A stretch of DNA of 64,000 nucleotides from Rhizobium bangladeshense (lineage in GTDB: Bacteria; Pseudomonadota; Alphaproteobacteria; Rhizobiales; Rhizobiaceae): contig NZ_LYPL01000006.1 in NCBI RefSeq assembly GCF_001662075.1, positions 186,001-250,000 of the forward strand, in the 5' to 3' direction. Both the position numbers and the translations under genes were made by a program. Of this stretch, positions 16,310 through 25,165 are shown piece after piece. Positions within the stretch are counted from its first letter, which is position 1, and every line of letters starts with the position of its first letter. A model generated the notes under the pieces. The model searched no databases. It was not told the DNA's origin and saw only the letters and a program-made list of their open reading frames with translations.

Positions 16310-17500
16310 TCAATCCTCCTGCTGGCGCTCGCCCTTGCGGAAGGGGCTGTGCTCGGCCAGCAGCTCGCCCATCTGTTCGACATCTGCGCGCTCGCGGGCG
16401 AGATAATCGCCGATCGCCCGACGAAGGCCGGCATGGGCGACATAATGGGCCGAATGCGTCGTCACCGGCAGGTAACCGCGGGCAAGCTTGTGTTCGCCCT
16501 GGGCTCCGGCCTCGACCCGGTTCAACCCTTTCGAAAGGGCAAAATCGATCGCCTGGTGATAGCAGACCTCGAAATGCAGGAACGGATGATCCTCGATGCA
16601 GCCCCAGTGACGGCCGTAGAGCGTATCGCCGCCGATGAAGTTGATGGCGCCGGCGATATAACGCCCGTCGCGCTTGGCCATGACGAGCAGGATGTCGTCG
16701 GCCATGCGCTCGCCGATCAGCGAGTAGAATTTGCGGGTGAGATAGGGCCGGCCCCATTTGCGCCCACCGGTATCCATGTAGAATTTGAAGAACTGGTCCC
16801 AAATGCGTTCCGTTAGGTCGCGGCCGGTCAGCCAGTCGATGCTGATGCCGTTCTCCAGCGCGACACGGCGCTCCTTGCGCAACGCCTTGCGTTTTCGCGA
16901 AGCGAGCGTTTCGAGGAATTCCTCGTGATTGGCATAGCCGTCATTGATGAAATGGAACTGCTGGTCGGTGCGGTGCAGATAGCCGTCCATCTCGAAGACG
17001 CCGATCTCTTCATCAGGCACGAAGGTGACATGGGCGGAGGAGATGCCGAGCCGGCGCACGACCTCCTTCAGGCTTTCGGCGATCGCACTCTGGATCGGCA
17101 GCCGCTCCAGCCCCTCGGTGACGAGAAGCCGTGGACCCGTCGCAGGAGTGAATGGGATAGAGCATTGAAGTTTGGGGTAATAGCGCCCGCCGGCCCGCTC
17201 GAAGGCATCGGCCCAGCCATGGTCGAAGACATATTCGCCCTGGCTGTGATTCTTGAGGTAGGCGGGCAGGGCGCCGATCAGTTCACCGCGATCGGTCTCG
17301 AGCAGCAGGTGATGGCCGAGCCAGCCGGTCTCGGCAGTGGCCGAACCCGATTCTTCCAGCGACGACAAAAAGGCGTGCGAGACGAAGGGATTGTAAGCGA
17401 TCGTGGTGCCGGTCTTCGATGCCCCGGAAAGCCTGGACCAGCTCTCCGGGGAAATCGCTGTGAAGGAGCGTTCTACGCGAATGGACAATTCATCGGTCAT
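16310..17500 (-). CDS. GNAT-type acyltransferase of the DUF482 (peptidogalycan) family
   Basis: A 396-residue protein of the DUF482/FemAB-like GNAT superfamily, found widely in Proteobacteria beside HIT and GDPD genes. Recognisable parts are the N-terminal NPFVSHAFLSSLEESGSA segment, WLGHHLLLE, the central KRKALRKERR basic stretch, and the C-terminal RVEAGAQGEHKLARGYLPV motif. The exact reaction is not established; aminoacyl or acyl transfer is inferred from fold. The ribosome site at the chosen ATG is weak, but the N-terminus fits family length. Confidence 0.8.
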   Translation of the reverse strand: MTDELSIRVERSFTAISPESWSRLSGASKTGTTIAYNPFVSHAFLSSLEESGSATAETGWLGHHLLLETDRGELIGALPAYLKNHSQGEYVFDHGWADAFERAGGRYYPKLQCSIPFTPATGPRLLVTEGLERLPIQSAIAESLKEVVRRLGISSAHVTFVPDEEIGVFEMDGYLHRTDQQFHFINDGYANHEEFLETLASRKRKALRKERRVALENGISIDWLTGRDLTERIWDQFFKFYMDTGGRKWGRPYLTRKFYSLIGERMADDILLVMAKRDGRYIAGAINFIGGDTLYGRHWGCIEDHPFLHFEVCYHQAIDFALSKGLNRVEAGAQGEHKLARGYLPVTTHSAHYVAHAGLRRAIGDYLARERADVEQMGELLAEHSPFRKGERQQED

Positions 17501-17578
17501 GGAGCAGATGCGAAGCCTGTGGGAAGACGGTCTCGGCTTTGCTTCAGTCTGCGCATGATCTTGGCCAAAAAGCGAGCG

Positions 17579-18298
17579 TCAAACCGCCACACCCGGGTCG
17601 AAGCCTTCGAAGGTCATCTGGTCTGCGTTGGCGAAGGTCCGCCGGCGCGCCTCGTCATCGCGCACCGTCCAGGTGATGACGGGAATACCCTTTTCGCGTT
17701 GGCCGGATATGAAGGCATTCGGCAGGTCGTCGTAATAATAGGAGATGAAATCGAGACCGATCTCCATCGCCTGGGCGTGCGTTGCGAACTCCTCCGGTGT
17801 GTTGCCGTTGGCGGTCAGCCCGAGCGGGTAAGGGGAGCCAAGCGCCTTCAGATCGCGCAGCAGCCAATGGTCGAAGCTCATCAGCGCGACCTTGCCTTCA
17901 TAGCCTTCCAGCACTTCGAGAACAGATTCAGCAAACCCTTCGTCATCAGCCTCGCGGCCCTTCAGCTCCAGTACCAGCGGCACCTTGCCCCGGACGAGAT
18001 CGAGAAGCTGGCTGAGCGTCGGCACCTTGTCGCTGGTGCCGCCGACGGCGATCAGTCCGAGCTCCCGAGAGGTGCGCTCGCGGACATCGCCGGTGAGACT
18101 GCACAGTCGCTGCAGGTCCTCGTCGTGAAAGATGACAGGCACGCCGTCGGAGGCGTAATGCAGATCGCATTCGATCGCAAAGCCCGCTTCGACAGCGCGA
18201 GAAAAGGCAGTAAGCGTATTTTCCCAGACGAGCTTATTGAGGTCGTGAAAGCCGCGATGGGCGACCGGCACGTCCTTGATCCAGTCCGCATAGGTCAT
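17579..18298 (-). CDS. Glycerophosphodiester phosphodiesterase (UgpQ-like)
   Basis: Hydrolyses glycerophosphodiesters to glycerol-3-phosphate and an alcohol; 239 residues. The GDPD catalytic set is visible near the N-terminus: VAHRGFHD (His-Arg), ENTL, the metal-binding pair in IECDLH (Glu and Asp), and the second His in VIFHDEDL. No signal peptide, so a cytoplasmic enzyme is expected. It overlaps the upstream RidA gene by 4 bp (ATGA), giving translational coupling. Confidence 0.9.
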   Translation of the reverse strand: MTYADWIKDVPVAHRGFHDLNKLVWENTLTAFSRAVEAGFAIECDLHYASDGVPVIFHDEDLQRLCSLTGDVRERTSRELGLIAVGGTSDKVPTLSQLLDLVRGKVPLVLELKGREADDEGFAESVLEVLEGYEGKVALMSFDHWLLRDLKALGSPYPLGLTANGNTPEEFATHAQAMEIGLDFISYYYDDLPNAFISGQREKGIPVITWTVRDDEARRRTFANADQMTFEGFDPGVAV

Positions 18299-18765
18299 TC
18301 TGCGATTTCCATGATAGCGTCGATCTCGACGGCGGCGTTCAGCGGCAGGGCTGCCATGCCGACGGCGGCACGCGCATGTTTGCCGGTCTCGCCGAGCACG
18401 CCGGCAATCAGGTTAGAAGCGCCGTTGATGACGAGATGCTGCTCGACAAAATCGGGCGCCGAGGCGACGAAGCCGTTCAGCTTGATCACCCGGCGGATGC
18501 GGCCGAGATCGCCGCCAAGTGCGGCCTTGGCCTGGGCGAGGATGTTGATGGCGCAGAGTTCGGCGCCGCGTTGGCCGCTTGCAACATCAACCGTCTCGCC
18601 GAGATGGCCGGCGACGGCGATCTTGCCGCCTTCGAGCGGTAGCTGCCCGGAGATGTAGAGAAGATTGCCGCTGATGACATAGGGAACGTAATTTGCGGCT
18701 GGGGCTGCGGCTTCGGGCAGGGTTATCCCCATCTCAGTCAGCCGCGCTGCAATTTCATCGGACAT
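18295..18765 (-). CDS. RidA family protein (YjgF/YER057c/UK114)
   Basis: Probable enamine/imine deaminase-like protein of 156 residues, longer than canonical RidA (about 130) because of an N-terminal helix that starts MSDEIAARLTEMG; this matches the 'RidA-like, 150-residue' subgroup. The NLLYISGQLP and VGMAALPLNAAVEIDAI segments are family hallmarks. ATG 18765 is chosen for GGAGA upstream, rather than an in-frame ATG 24 bases earlier. Whether it has the canonical Arg-dependent deaminase activity is unclear. Confidence 0.85.
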   Translation of the reverse strand: MSDEIAARLTEMGITLPEAAAPAANYVPYVISGNLLYISGQLPLEGGKIAVAGHLGETVDVASGQRGAELCAINILAQAKAALGGDLGRIRRVIKLNGFVASAPDFVEQHLVINGASNLIAGVLGETGKHARAAVGMAALPLNAAVEIDAIMEIAE

Positions 18766-18901
18766 TTTCGTCTCCGCTTTTGTTGTCAATGTTTCAAAAT
18801 TTATGCATCAAGACTAGAATCTTTATTATGACAGCTTCGAGCCTCGATTTGGCCGAAAGAGTTCATATAACATTGCGGCCGAGTCCAATAGGAGTGAATG
18901 A

Positions 18902-19738
18902 ATGTTCCGATCGTCGCTTGCCGCTCTGCTTCTTGCCAGCGTATCCGCCAATGCATGGGCGGGCGCGCCTGCGGCAAGCGCTGCGGCCGCGACCGGCCTC
19001 ATCGCCCACCGCGCCGTCTACGATCTGGAATTGAAGGACGCTTCCGACCGCTCCGGCATTGCCGGCATGTACGGCCGGATGGTCTATGAGTTCGACGGCA
19101 GCTATTGCCAGGGCTTCACCACCAATTTCCGCTTCGTGACGCAGATCAATACCGGCGACAGCGTGCGCGTCAGTGACCAGCAGACAACGACCTTCGAGAA
19201 CCTGAAGGACGGCAAGTTCACCTTCGACACCAAATCCTTCACCGACGATCGGCTCGACAAGGAGGTCAACGGTGCCGCTCAGGACCAGCCTGGTGGCGTC
19301 AAGGTCGATCTCAAGCAGCCGGCAAACCGCGAGCTGCAGCTGGCCGAAAGCCGCTTTCCCACGGAACACATGCTTGATGTGATCCAGAACGCCAAGGACG
19401 GCAAGCGCTTCTTCGAGGCGCGCGTTTTCGACGGCTCCGATGACGGCGACAAGGCGCTGGTGACGACGACGATCGTCGGCAAGCAGCAGACGCCGGTTGC
19501 CGAGGAGGCCGATGCCGGCAATGCCGGCGCCTTCTCGAAGACCGCGTTCTGGCCGGTCACGATCGCCTATTTCAACGAGAATGCGAAATCGGATGCGCTG
19601 CCGGTCTATCGCATGTCCTTCAAGCTCTATGAGAACGGCATCACCCGCGACCTGACGATGGATTACGGCGATTTCGTCCTGACCGGCAAGCTTGCCAAGC
19701 TGGAACTACTCGAGCGCAAGGCCGAGATCTGTAATTAA
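18902..19738 (+). CDS. EipB-like cell envelope integrity protein (DUF1849)
   Basis: Periplasmic beta-spiral protein. The 278-residue product starts with a cleavable Sec signal (LAALLLASVSANAWA, cleavage near residue 20-27) and the IAHRAVYDLELKD strand typical of DUF1849. Cysteines 69 (GSYCQG) and 277 (EICN) occupy the positions of the conserved disulfide described in Brucella EipB, a protein needed for envelope integrity and virulence. TAGGAG precedes the ATG. It is monocistronic, directly upstream of the long rpsB leader. Family call is firm; function in Rhizobium is inferred. Confidence 0.85.
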   Translation: MFRSSLAALLLASVSANAWAGAPAASAAAATGLIAHRAVYDLELKDASDRSGIAGMYGRMVYEFDGSYCQGFTTNFRFVTQINTGDSVRVSDQQTTTFENLKDGKFTFDTKSFTDDRLDKEVNGAAQDQPGGVKVDLKQPANRELQLAESRFPTEHMLDVIQNAKDGKRFFEARVFDGSDDGDKALVTTTIVGKQQTPVAEEADAGNAGAFSKTAFWPVTIAYFNENAKSDALPVYRMSFKLYENGITRDLTMDYGDFVLTGKLAKLELLERKAEICN

Positions 19739-20142
19739 GCCTGCACTGGTTTTCCGACTGTCATAAAACTGTATCATAAAGTTCATTTACCGCGACCGGC
19801 AATGCCGACAGCGCGATCGGCAGCCTGTTGCCGGCCGAGGTCGACGCTATTCTGCCGATGCCGGATGCCGGATGCCGGTGTCGTGCTGTCGCGCGACGCT
19901 GCTGAGCTGAGCGGCGGCATCTGCAGGGCAGGGCAGCGTCGGGATGCGCGGCGCAATTCGTGTTTCTATGCCGAATGGAATGTTTTCCTTGCTTTTATAC
20001 CGAACGGGATGTATGGGCACCGGCATTCCACACGTAAGGCATGGGATCGTCCGGGAGAAATCCGGGCTGTTCCGCCCGGTGGCATCCTCGAAGAGGATGC
20101 TGTTCGCCTTGCGGGGGTTCAACCGGAAAAGGATAAAAAGGC
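19739..20142 (+). promoter_or_regulatory. Long intergenic/leader region of rpsB with two tandem hairpins
   Basis: No convincing gene in these 404 bp. Close to rpsB are two consecutive hairpins: CCGGGC (20062-20067) with GCCCGG (20074-20079), and a perfect 8-bp stem GCATCCTC (20082-20089) with GAGGATGC (20093-20100), ending 42 bp before the rpsB ATG. The ribosomal-protein S2 operon is autoregulated through its leader in other bacteria, so a structured mRNA control element is plausible. Small tandem GATGCCG repeats occur near 19856-19880. Confidence 0.45.
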
Positions 20143-20910
20143 ATGGCATTGCCCGATTTCTCTATGCGCCAGCTTCTTGAGGCAGGCGTCCACTTCGGCC
20201 ACCAGACGCATCGCTGGAACCCGAAGATGAAGCCGTACATCTTCGGCGACCGCAATAACATCCACATCATCGACCTGGCACAGACCGTTCCGATGCTGTC
20301 GCGCGCCCTTCAGGTCGTCAGCGACACCGTTGCTCGCGGCGGCCGCGTTCTCTTCGTCGGCACCAAGCGCCAGGCGTCCGAGATCATCGCCGACAGCGCC
20401 AAGCGCTCGGCCCAGTACTACGTCAACTCGCGCTGGCTCGGCGGCATGATGACGAACTGGAAGACCATCTCCAACTCGATCCAGCGCCTGCGCAAGCTCG
20501 ATGAGATCCTCGGCGGCGAAGCCCAGGGCTTCACCAAGAAGGAACGTCTGAACCTCGAGCGCGAGCGTGAAAAGCTCGACAAGGCCCTCGGCGGTATCCG
20601 CGATATGGGCGGCACCCCCGACCTGATGTTCATCATCGACACCAACAAGGAAAAGATCGCGATCGACGAAGCCAAGCGCCTCGGCATCCCGGTTGTCGCC
20701 ATCATCGACTCGAACTGCGATCCCGACCTGATCGACTATCCGATCCCGGGCAACGACGACGCATCGCGTGCAATCGCTCTTTACTGCGAGCTGATTTCCC
20801 GCGCTGCCATCGATGGCATCGCGCGTCAGCAGAGCTCTTCCGGCCGCGATCTCGGCGCATCCTCCGAAGTTCCGGTCGAGCCGGCTCTCGAAGAAGCAGC
20901 CGAAGGCTGA
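20143..20910 (+). CDS. rpsB: 30S ribosomal protein S2
   Basis: Structural protein of the small ribosomal subunit, 255 residues. It opens with [20 protein letters not shown] and contains [35 protein letters not shown], and the C-terminal [21 protein letters not shown] block, all S2 hallmarks. An AAAAGG site lies upstream of ATG 20143. It is the first gene of the rpsB-tsf-pyrH-frr block. Confidence 0.98.
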   Translation: MALPDFSMRQLLEAGVHFGHQTHRWNPKMKPYIFGDRNNIHIIDLAQTVPMLSRALQVVSDTVARGGRVLFVGTKRQASEIIADSAKRSAQYYVNSRWLGGMMTNWKTISNSIQRLRKLDEILGGEAQGFTKKERLNLEREREKLDKALGGIRDMGGTPDLMFIIDTNKEKIAIDEAKRLGIPVVAIIDSNCDPDLIDYPIPGNDDASRAIALYCELISRAAIDGIARQQSSSGRDLGASSEVPVEPALEEAAEG

Positions 20911-21149
20911 TGAAAGCGGGCGGATCGAAAACTCCGCCAAAGCTTGCATAGACTGGGAAGGCCGCTCGCGACTCATCGAAGTTCGGCGGCCTTACCTGTT
21001 TCAGGGCGAAGGCGTCAGCCCTTCGCCAGATAAGTTTTCGTTATGACGCGTCTTCATCACGCTGTCATACATACAGGTACATTTCGTGCCTCAATCCGGT
21101 GCCGCGCCGCGCTTTGCGGTCCACCGTTTGAACCGACAAGAGGAAGATA

Positions 21150-22076
21150 ATGAGCGAGATTACGGCTGCAATGGTGAAGGAACTGCGCGAAAAGACCGGC
21201 GCAGGCATGATGGACTGCAAGAAGGCGCTTGCCGAAACCAATGGCGACATGGAAGCGGCGATCGACTGGCTGCGCGCCAAGGGGATCGCCAAGGCCGACA
21301 AGAAGTCCGGCCGTACCGCTGCCGAAGGCCTCATCGGCGTTTCGAGCGAAGGCACCAAGGCCGTCGTCGTCGAAGTCAACTCCGAAACCGACTTCGTCGC
21401 CCGTAACGACGCCTTCCAGGATCTCGTCCGCGGCATTGCCAAGGTCGCCGTCTCCACGAACGGCAGCGTCGAGGCCGTTGCGGCCGCGACCTACCCGGCA
21501 TCCGGCAAGTCGGTTTCCGACACGATCAAGGATGCGATCGCAACGATCGGCGAGAACATGAACCTGCGCCGCTCGGTCGCTCTCTCCGTCGAGGACGGCG
21601 TGGTTGCCACCTATATCCACAATGCCGTTTCCGATGGTCTCGGCAAGCTCGGCGTTCTCGTTGCGCTGAAGTCGACCGGCGACAAGGAAGCCCTGAACGC
21701 AATCGGCCGCCAGGTCGCCATGCATATTGCCGCGACCGCGCCGCTGGCGATCCGCCCCGAAGAAGTCGATGCCGCCGTCGCCGAGCGCGAGCGCAACGTC
21801 TTCATCGAGCAGTCGCGGGCTTCCGGCAAGCCGGACAACATCATCGAGAAGATGGTGGAAGGCCGCATGCGCAAGTTCTTCGAGGAAGTCGCCCTTCTCT
21901 CGCAGGCTTTCGTCATCAATCCTGATCTGACCGTCGCAGCCGCCATCAAGGAAGCTGAAAAGGCCGTCGGCGCTCCGATCGAAGTTGCCGGCATGGCCCG
22001 TCTTCTGCTCGGCGAAGGCGTCGAGAAGGAAGAGACGGATTTCGCAGCCGAAGTTGCGGCTGCCGTCAAGGGTTGA
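21150..22076 (+). CDS. tsf: Translation elongation factor Ts
   Basis: Guanine-nucleotide exchange factor for EF-Tu, 308 residues. It contains the N-terminal UBA-like region with the signature [16 protein letters not shown], the core [12 protein letters not shown], and two dimerisation subdomains. AGAGGAAG precedes the ATG. It is 239 bp after rpsB; that gap contains an imperfect AAGGCCGC/GCGGCCTT inverted repeat around 20958-20993 but no gene. Confidence 0.98.
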   Translation: MSEITAAMVKELREKTGAGMMDCKKALAETNGDMEAAIDWLRAKGIAKADKKSGRTAAEGLIGVSSEGTKAVVVEVNSETDFVARNDAFQDLVRGIAKVAVSTNGSVEAVAAATYPASGKSVSDTIKDAIATIGENMNLRRSVALSVEDGVVATYIHNAVSDGLGKLGVLVALKSTGDKEALNAIGRQVAMHIAATAPLAIRPEEVDAAVAERERNVFIEQSRASGKPDNIIEKMVEGRMRKFFEEVALLSQAFVINPDLTVAAAIKEAEKAVGAPIEVAGMARLLLGEGVEKEETDFAAEVAAAVKG

Positions 22077-22098
22077 TCTTCCAGCCATAATCCTGAAA

Positions 22099-22138
22099 AC
22101 ACGAAGGGCATCGCGTGACAACGCGGTGCCCTTCGTGT
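22099..22138 (+). terminator. Strong hairpin between tsf and pyrH
   Basis: An 18-bp stem with a single G-T wobble (arms begin ACACGAAGGGCA and end TGCCCTTCGTGT) and a 4-base loop. It lies 22 bp after the tsf stop. There is no clear T-run, so it may attenuate, stabilise mRNA ends or act as a processing site rather than a full terminator. Confidence 0.65.
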
Positions 22139-22172
22139 ATCGGGCATTCACGGCAATTTACGAGGAGCCAAG

Positions 22173-22895
22173 ATGTCTTTAGAGCCTGTCTATAAACGCG
22201 TTCTGCTCAAGGCTTCCGGCGAAGCGCTCATGGGTGCCCAGGGTTTCGGGATCGATGTCGCGGTGGCGGACCGCATTGCATCCGATATCGCCGAGGCAAG
22301 GCATATGGGCGTGGAAGTCGGCGTCGTCGTCGGTGGCGGCAATATCTTCCGCGGTGTCGCAGTCGCATCCAAGGGCGGCGACCGGGTGACCGGCGACCAT
22401 ATGGGCATGCTCGGCACAATCATCAACGCGCTGGCGCTGGCGACCTCGCTGCGCAAGCTCAACATCGACACGGTGGTACTTTCGGCCATCTCCATGCCGG
22501 AGATCTGCGAGAGCTTTTCGCAGCGCGCCACCCTCTACCATCTGTCGATGGGACGCGTGGTGATCTTCGCCGGCGGCACCGGCAACCCCTTCTTCACCAC
22601 CGATTCCGCCGCGGCGCTGCGCGCTGCCGAAATGGGTGCGCAGGCGATCTTCAAGGGCACGCAGGTCGACGGCATCTATTCCGCCGACCCGAAGAAATAT
22701 CCCGATGCGACGCGGTTTGATCGCCTGACGCATCAGGAAGTGCTGGACAGGGGGCTTGCGGTGATGGACGTTGCCGCCGTGGCGCTCGCCAGGGAGAATT
22801 CCATTCCGATCATCGTCTTCTCGATTCACGAGAAGGGCGGTTTTGCCGAAATCTTGACGGGCGGTGGCCTCAAGACCATCGTCTCCGACAATTGA
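22173..22895 (+). CDS. pyrH: UMP kinase
   Basis: Phosphorylates UMP to UDP; hexameric amino-acid-kinase-family enzyme of 240 residues. It has the N-terminal KRVLLKASGEALMG, VVGGGNIFRG, DHMGMLGTIINALAL, and the C-terminal ADPKKYPDA nucleotide loop. Strong CGAGGAG site before ATG 22173. It is separated from tsf by the hairpin and from frr by a palindromic repeat, so its expression relative to neighbours may be set post-transcriptionally. Confidence 0.97.
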   Translation: MSLEPVYKRVLLKASGEALMGAQGFGIDVAVADRIASDIAEARHMGVEVGVVVGGGNIFRGVAVASKGGDRVTGDHMGMLGTIINALALATSLRKLNIDTVVLSAISMPEICESFSQRATLYHLSMGRVVIFAGGTGNPFFTTDSAAALRAAEMGAQAIFKGTQVDGIYSADPKKYPDATRFDRLTHQEVLDRGLAVMDVAAVALARENSIPIIVFSIHEKGGFAEILTGGGLKTIVSDN

Positions 22896-22904
22896 TATAG
22901 TTAG

Positions 22905-22950
22905 AGCATGATGGTGTCCGAAACCGCTGACGCTTTTTCGGCATCATGCT
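22905..22950. repeat. Rhizobial-type palindromic intergenic repeat
   Basis: A 46-bp nested palindrome: outer arms AGCATGATG (22905-22913) and CATCATGCT (22942-22950), inner arms CCGAAA (22918-22923) and TTTCGG (22936-22941). The outline AGCATGATG...CCGAAA...TTTCGG...CATCATGCT resembles short palindromes scattered between genes in Rhizobium genomes. It lies between pyrH and frr and would form a cruciform or an mRNA hairpin. Confidence 0.6.
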
Positions 22951-22968
22951 TGAGACGGGAGCATCGAC

Positions 22969-23529
22969 ATGAGTGAAGGTATCGATATCAAGGAACTGAA
23001 GCGTCGCATGGATGGCGCCGTTTCCGCATTCAAAAGCGACATCGCATCGCTGCGCACCGGCCGTGCCTCGGCCAACATCCTCGATCCGGTGACGATCGAG
23101 GCCTATGGTTCGCGCGTGCCGCTGAACCAGGTCGCCAACATCACCGTGCCCGAGCCGCGCATGCTGACGGTTTCCGTCTGGGACAAGTCGATGGTCAGCG
23201 CCGTCGAGCGCGGCATCCGCGAATCCAACCTCGGTCTCAACCCGATCGTCGACGGCCAGAGCCTGCGCATCCCGCTGCCGGAGTTGAACGAGGAGCGTCG
23301 CAAATCGCTCGTCAAGGTGGCTCACGACTATGCCGAAAAGAGCAAGGTCGCGATTCGCCATGTCCGCCGCGACGGCATGGACGGTCTCAAGAAAGCCGAA
23401 AAGGATGGCGTAATCGGCCAGGACGAGAGCCGTGCACAGTCGGAACGTGTACAGAAGATGACGGACGAGACGATTTCCGAAATCGACCGCTTGCTTGGCG
23501 AGAAGGAAAAGGAAATCATGCAGGTCTAG
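22969..23529 (+). CDS. frr: Ribosome recycling factor
   Basis: Splits post-termination ribosomes with EF-G. The 186 residues show [14 protein letters not shown], the hinge around [13 protein letters not shown], and the C-terminal three-helix bundle with [18 protein letters not shown] 22969 has GACGGGAG upstream. It lies 37 bp before uppS. Confidence 0.97.
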   Translation: MSEGIDIKELKRRMDGAVSAFKSDIASLRTGRASANILDPVTIEAYGSRVPLNQVANITVPEPRMLTVSVWDKSMVSAVERGIRESNLGLNPIVDGQSLRIPLPELNEERRKSLVKVAHDYAEKSKVAIRHVRRDGMDGLKKAEKDGVIGQDESRAQSERVQKMTDETISEIDRLLGEKEKEIMQV

Positions 23530-23566
23530 TGGATCTGTGCCTTTGCCTGGAAAGACCGGACGGGAA

Positions 23567-24307
23567 ATGTCGGAATCTGTATTTTTGACTGTGCCAGAGC
23601 ATGTTGCCATCATCATGGATGGCAATGGCCGCTGGGCCAAGCAGCGTGGCCTGCCGCGCACGATGGGCCATCGCAAGGGCGTCGAGGCTGTGCGCGAGAC
23701 AGTGCGCGCCGCCGGCGCCGCCGGCATAAAATATCTGACGCTTTTTGCCTTCTCCTCGGAGAACTGGCGCCGGCCAGAGGCTGAAGTCTCCGATCTGCTT
23801 GGTCTGCTCAAGGCTTTCATCCGCCGTGACCTGGCCGAGCTTCATCGCCAGAATGTGCGCATCAGGGTGATCGGCGATCGCCACAGCCTGCGCAGCGATA
23901 TCCTCGGCCTGCTGCTCGAGGCGGAGGAGACGACCAAGGACAATACGGCGCTGACGCTGGTCATCGCCTTCAATTACGGCTCGCGCGATGAAATTTCCCG
24001 CGCCGTGGCGAGCCTGGCCAAGGACGTCGAGGCCGGTCGCCTGAGGGCGCAGGACATCACGCCTGCGCTGATCGACGCCCGTCTCGACACGGCGGGTATC
24101 CCCGATCCGGATCTCATCATTCGCACCAGCGGCGAAGAGCGGCTTTCCAATTTCCTGCTGTGGCAGGCCGCCTATTCGGAATTCATCTTCGTTCCGGAGT
24201 ACTGGCCGGATTTCAGCCCCGAAATCTTCCGCTCGGCGCTTGAAAAATTCGCCTCCCGCGACCGGCGCTTCGGCGGCCTGTCGCAGGCAGCCGCGGTTGG
24301 CACCTGA
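23567..24307 (+). CDS. uppS: Isoprenyl (undecaprenyl) diphosphate synthase
   Basis: cis-Prenyltransferase that makes the undecaprenyl carrier lipid for cell-wall and polysaccharide synthesis. The 246 residues include [20 protein letters not shown] with the catalytic Asp, FAFSSENW, and [23 protein letters not shown] 23567 (MSESVF) gives the usual family length; upstream in-frame sequence overlaps frr. Its stop codon overlaps the cdsA start by 1 base (TGATG). Confidence 0.96.
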   Translation: MSESVFLTVPEHVAIIMDGNGRWAKQRGLPRTMGHRKGVEAVRETVRAAGAAGIKYLTLFAFSSENWRRPEAEVSDLLGLLKAFIRRDLAELHRQNVRIRVIGDRHSLRSDILGLLLEAEETTKDNTALTLVIAFNYGSRDEISRAVASLAKDVEAGRLRAQDITPALIDARLDTAGIPDPDLIIRTSGEERLSNFLLWQAAYSEFIFVPEYWPDFSPEIFRSALEKFASRDRRFGGLSQAAAVGT

Positions 24308-25140
24308 TGCAGCAGGAACTGAAACTGCGCATCGCTTCAGGGCTGATTCTCGCAGTCATCGTTCTTGCCGCCACCTGGTATGGCGGCCTTGCCTTCCGCA
24401 TCCTGGCGGCCGTGATCGGCCTGCTGATCTATTATGAATGGTCGAAAATTTCAGGCGTCGCGCGTGACTGGGTTGCCAATGGCGTCGGCTGGATCGGCGA
24501 GGCGGCGATTGCTTTCCTGGTGCTTGTCGGCAATTTCGAGTTTGCCGCCGGCATGCTGGCCGGCGTGACCGCCGTCGGCATAGCCCTGATCATCCTGCAC
24601 GGCACCAGCCGCTGGTTCCCGGCGGGCCTGTTTTATGCCGGCGCCACCGGCGTGGCGCTCGCCGGGATCAGAGGCGACGACCAGCCTGGCCTTTACGCGA
24701 TGCTTTTCATCTTTGCTGTCGTCTGGGCCACGGATATCCTCGCCTATTTCGTCGGCAGGGCGCTCCGCGGGCCGAAGCTTGCCCCGTCGATCTCGCCGGG
24801 AAAGACGTGGTCAGGTGCAATCGGGGGCGCCGTTTCTGCTGTCGCCGCCGGCGTTCTTCTTGCCCATTTCCTTTTTCCAGGCGCGGAAGTCGTCGCCGCC
24901 GGCGTCGCGCTCGTCCTGTCGGTTTGCAGCCAGGCGGGCGATCTTTTCGAATCCTTTATCAAACGAAAATTCGGCGCCAAGGATTCAAGCCGCCTCATTC
25001 CGGGTCATGGCGGCGTCATGGATCGTGTCGACGGACTGATTTTCGCCTGTTTTTCGGCGTTCTTGCTTGCTGGACTATTTTCCGTGATAAAGGGGACTGG
25101 CATGACGTCGCTCGGAGCGGCGTTGTTCGGCCTCGGATGA
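24307..25140 (+). CDS. cdsA: Phosphatidate cytidylyltransferase
   Basis: Inner-membrane enzyme making CDP-diacylglycerol for phospholipid synthesis. The 277 residues contain about seven or eight hydrophobic helices and the C-terminal CDS signature around SQAGDLFESFIKRKFGAKDS, followed by IPGHGGVMDRVDGL. It is translationally coupled to uppS and sits 25 bp before rseP. Many alphaproteobacteria have dxr between cdsA and rseP; it is not in this window. Confidence 0.95.
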   Translation: MQQELKLRIASGLILAVIVLAATWYGGLAFRILAAVIGLLIYYEWSKISGVARDWVANGVGWIGEAAIAFLVLVGNFEFAAGMLAGVTAVGIALIILHGTSRWFPAGLFYAGATGVALAGIRGDDQPGLYAMLFIFAVVWATDILAYFVGRALRGPKLAPSISPGKTWSGAIGGAVSAVAAGVLLAHFLFPGAEVVAAGVALVLSVCSQAGDLFESFIKRKFGAKDSSRLIPGHGGVMDRVDGLIFACFSAFLLAGLFSVIKGTGMTSLGAALFGLG

Positions 25141-25165
25141 CGCGGCAGCCTGACGGAAGGAACTC

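Noticed and set aside
16925..18658. Plus-strand frame of 577 codons across the DUF482, GDPD and RidA genes
   Set aside because: It spans three well-supported minus-strand genes, has no ribosome site and no domain. High-GC codon bias produces such shadows.
19802..20230. Open frame covering the rpsB leader and start
   Set aside because: No domain, no ribosome site, and it runs into rpsB in another frame; the region is better read as a structured leader.
20958..20993. Inverted repeat AAGGCCGC/GCGGCCTT between rpsB and tsf as a terminator
   Set aside because: The loop is about 20 bases and no T-run follows; rpsB and tsf are normally cotranscribed.
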